Positions 62,388 to 64,000 of a DNA stretch of 64,000 bases are shown piece after piece. The DNA comes from Sphingomonas sp. Its GTDB lineage: Bacteria > Pseudomonadota > Alphaproteobacteria > Sphingomonadales > Sphingomonadaceae. The translations under genes were made by a program, and so were the position numbers. The DNA lies in the NCBI GenBank assembly GCA_019635535.1, contig JAHBZH010000001.1, forward strand, positions 1,640,995 through 1,704,994. Direction: 5' to 3'. The notes below the pieces were generated by a model, which worked only from the letters and a program-made list of their open reading frames with translations, made no database searches and was not told the origin of the DNA. Within the stretch, counting starts at the first letter, position 1. Every line of letters starts with the position of its first letter.

Positions 62388-63605
62388 ATGACCGTTTCGA
62401 GGATCGCGCTGGCCACCCTGCTTGCCGCTTCCGCCGCGCTGGTCCCGCCCGCCGTCAATGCGCAGAGCCATGCGTTCACGGTGACGCAACAGGAAAATGC
62501 CGCGCTCCAGGCGCTCCAGACCGCTGCCGCCGGCGCCGACCGGGCCGCGCAGGACGCCGCTCTGGCCGCGGCGCGCGCCGTCGCGCAGAGCGCCTCGGCA
62601 CGTTATGCCGTCGCCAATTACCAGTTCCAGATCGGCCGCACGCGCGGCGACGGGCAGATGCAGAACCAGGCGATCGACGCCCTGGTCGCCAGCGGCGTTC
62701 CGCAGGGCGCGGAGCTGGCCAGCCTGCTCGCCGCCCAGGCCAGCCGCACCTACAGCGCCAACGATTTCCAGGGGACGGACCGGCTGCTTGCCCGGGTCGT
62801 CGAATTGCAGCCTAACAATGCCGCGGCCATCGCCGATTATGCACAATACAAGGCGCGGATTGGCGATCGCGCGGCGGCGGTGGCCTTGTTCCAGCGTGCG
62901 ATCGAGGCGCAGCAGGCCGGCGGCCAGGCGGCGCCGGAAAGCTGGCACCAGCGCGGCCTGGCGCTGGCCTTCGACGGGCGGCTCGCGCCGCAGGCGCTCG
63001 CGCTCGCGCGCGGGCTGGTCGCGGCCTATCCGACCCGATCCAACTGGCGCGATGCCCTGTACGTCTATCGCCAGCTCGCCGCCGGCGATCCGGCGCTGGA
63101 GCTGGACATTCGGCGCCTCGCGCGCGCCAGCGGCGGTGTCGCGGGCGAACGCGACATATTGGAGACGGTGCGGGCGTTCGACAGTGCCGGCATGCCGGGC
63201 GAGGCGAAGGCGCTGCTCGACGAGGCGGTGTCGCGCACCATGCTCGACGCCAGCGAGGCGCAGGTGCGTCAGCTCGTCACCAGCACCACGCGCACCGCGA
63301 CCCAGGCGCGCGCCGGCCTCGCCCGCGCGCGCACGCAGGCTCTGGCCGCCGAAACCGGCGCCGCCGCGCTGGCCGCCGGCGACGCGCATTACGGCTTCGG
63401 CCAATATGCCGAGGCCGCCGAACTCTATCGCGCCGCATTGCAGAAGGGCGGTGGGGATCCGAATCTCGTCAACACGCGCCTGGCCGCCGCGCTCGCGCTG
63501 GCCGGCCAGCGCGCCGAGGCCGAGGCCGCGCTGGTCGCGATCACCGGCCCGCGTGCCGAGCTGGCGGGCTTCTGGACCACCTGGCTCGCCCGCCCGCCCG
63601 CATGA
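62388..63605 (+). CDS. Secreted TPR-like protein
   Basis: The 405-residue protein has a signal peptide (ALATLLAASAALVPPAVNAQ) and a mature part of helical repeats rich in Ala, with TPR-like units (AAIADYAQYKARIGDRAAAVALFQRAIEAQ, GDAHYGFGQYAEAAELYRAALQKGGGDPNLVNTRLAAALALAGQRAEAEAALVAI). It is probably periplasmic and may act as a scaffold. GAGGAGAG lies before the ATG. A second protein of the same type follows 58 bases later and is cut by the window end. Confidence 0.82.
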   Translation: MTVSRIALATLLAASAALVPPAVNAQSHAFTVTQQENAALQALQTAAAGADRAAQDAALAAARAVAQSASARYAVANYQFQIGRTRGDGQMQNQAIDALVASGVPQGAELASLLAAQASRTYSANDFQGTDRLLARVVELQPNNAAAIADYAQYKARIGDRAAAVALFQRAIEAQQAGGQAAPESWHQRGLALAFDGRLAPQALALARGLVAAYPTRSNWRDALYVYRQLAAGDPALELDIRRLARASGGVAGERDILETVRAFDSAGMPGEAKALLDEAVSRTMLDASEAQVRQLVTSTTRTATQARAGLARARTQALAAETGAAALAAGDAHYGFGQYAEAAELYRAALQKGGGDPNLVNTRLAAALALAGQRAEAEAALVAITGPRAELAGFWTTWLARPPA

Positions 63606-63663
63606 TGGGACGGAACCGGAATGATCGCAGCGCGTAGCTTCGCGCATAAGGAGATTGCCGCAA

Positions 63664-64000
63664 ATGAAAATGCCGAAAACCACGATCGCAGTCGCGGCCG
63701 CGCTTGTCGCGGCTGGGGCCTTCGTCCAGTTCTCCGCCGACGCTCAAGGCCTCAAGATGCGCGACCGCGAAAAGCAAGAGCGCGGCAAGGCGCAGGGGCA
63801 GCCCCGGCTTCCCAACACGACGCGCGCGGAAAACGAGGCGATTCTGCCGCTGTATCAAGCCGTTCAGGCGCAGGACTGGACGGCGGCACGCGCCGCGGTC
63901 CCGGCCGCGCAGGCCGGCGCCGAATCCCCGGCGAACCGCTATCTGGTCGGCCAGCTCATGCTGAACACGGGGCGTGGCGCGGAGGACGCGCGGCTTCAGG
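63664..64000 (+). CDS. Secreted TPR-like protein (3' end outside the window)
   Basis: The visible 112 residues start with MKMPKTTIAVAAALVAAGAF (signal peptide), a charged stretch (MRDREKQERGKAQG) and helical repeats (NEAILPLYQAVQAQDWTAARAAVPAAQAGAESPANRYLVGQLML) like the upstream gene. AAGGAGA precedes the ATG at 63664. The open frame reaches the last base. It is probably a paralogue and operon partner of the preceding gene. Confidence 0.8.
   Translation, partial: MKMPKTTIAVAAALVAAGAFVQFSADAQGLKMRDREKQERGKAQGQPRLPNTTRAENEAILPLYQAVQAQDWTAARAAVPAAQAGAESPANRYLVGQLMLNTGRGAEDARLQ

Overview
The window is a GC-rich (mid-60s percent by eye) bacterial chromosome segment from an alphaproteobacterium, most likely a sphingomonad (order Sphingomonadales). 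The evidence is the gene set and order: mfd-sdhE-recG, rpoD-dnaG-yqeY-carA-x-carB-greA, eno-ftsB-pdhA-pdhB with a lipoyl domain fused to E1-beta, the alphaproteobacterial AddA family, DUF4893, DUF4170 and DOMON-like/NamZ neighbours, plus several families of palindromic intergenic repeats. The genus cannot be fixed from the sequence alone. There is no prophage, plasmid, CRISPR array or rRNA; one tRNA (Asn-GTT) is present.

Layout. 1-8.8 kb: a PilZ protein cut by the window edge, a DUF4893 lipoprotein, a Tat-exported protein built of 23-residue repeats, an O6-alkylguanine-DNA alkyltransferase, a PAS sensor kinase broken by a frameshift, then addA-trxA without addB beside it. 8.4-20.4 kb: TonB-C protein, secA, a cupin, tRNA-Asn, nadK, a GGDEF-EAL phosphodiesterase, mfd and sdhE. 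Mfd carries an in-frame palindromic repeat insertion. 20.4-27.2 kb: recG, tyrS, a DOMON-like protein, a NamZ-type muramidase and a sulfotransferase, separated by repeat elements. 27.2-34.2 kb: a VWA (CoxE-like) gene and its usual partner moxR, here about 5 kb apart, with a soluble chemoreceptor, a YfcC carrier, an unknown secreted protein, a 177-bp MITE and a degenerate copy of the moxR 3' end between them. 34.2-47.3 kb: housekeeping genes (pspC-like, a cold-shock/IF-1 pair, rpoD, dnaG, yqeY, carA, an embedded membrane-protein gene, carB, greA, rhomboid). 47.3-49.2 kb: a minus-strand run of small envelope/stress proteins behind a candidate EcfG-type promoter. 49.3-57.8 kb: eno, ftsB, pdhAB, a phytoene-synthase-like protein, an EF-hand protein, trmFO, a VOC protein and DUF488. 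57.8-64 kb: two membrane proteins, a GbsR/MarR regulator with matching operator palindromes in front of itself and its neighbour, gyrA, and two secreted TPR-like proteins, the last cut by the window end.

Most of the window is conserved core genome: DNA repair and transcription-coupled repair (ogt, addA, mfd, recG), replication and transcription (dnaG, rpoD, greA, gyrA), secretion (secA) and central metabolism (eno, pdh, carAB). The parts that stand out are the repeat protein at 2.0-2.5 kb, the GbsR regulon with its two operators at 58.6 and 59.3 kb, the repeat insertion in mfd, and the remodelled moxR/VWA locus.
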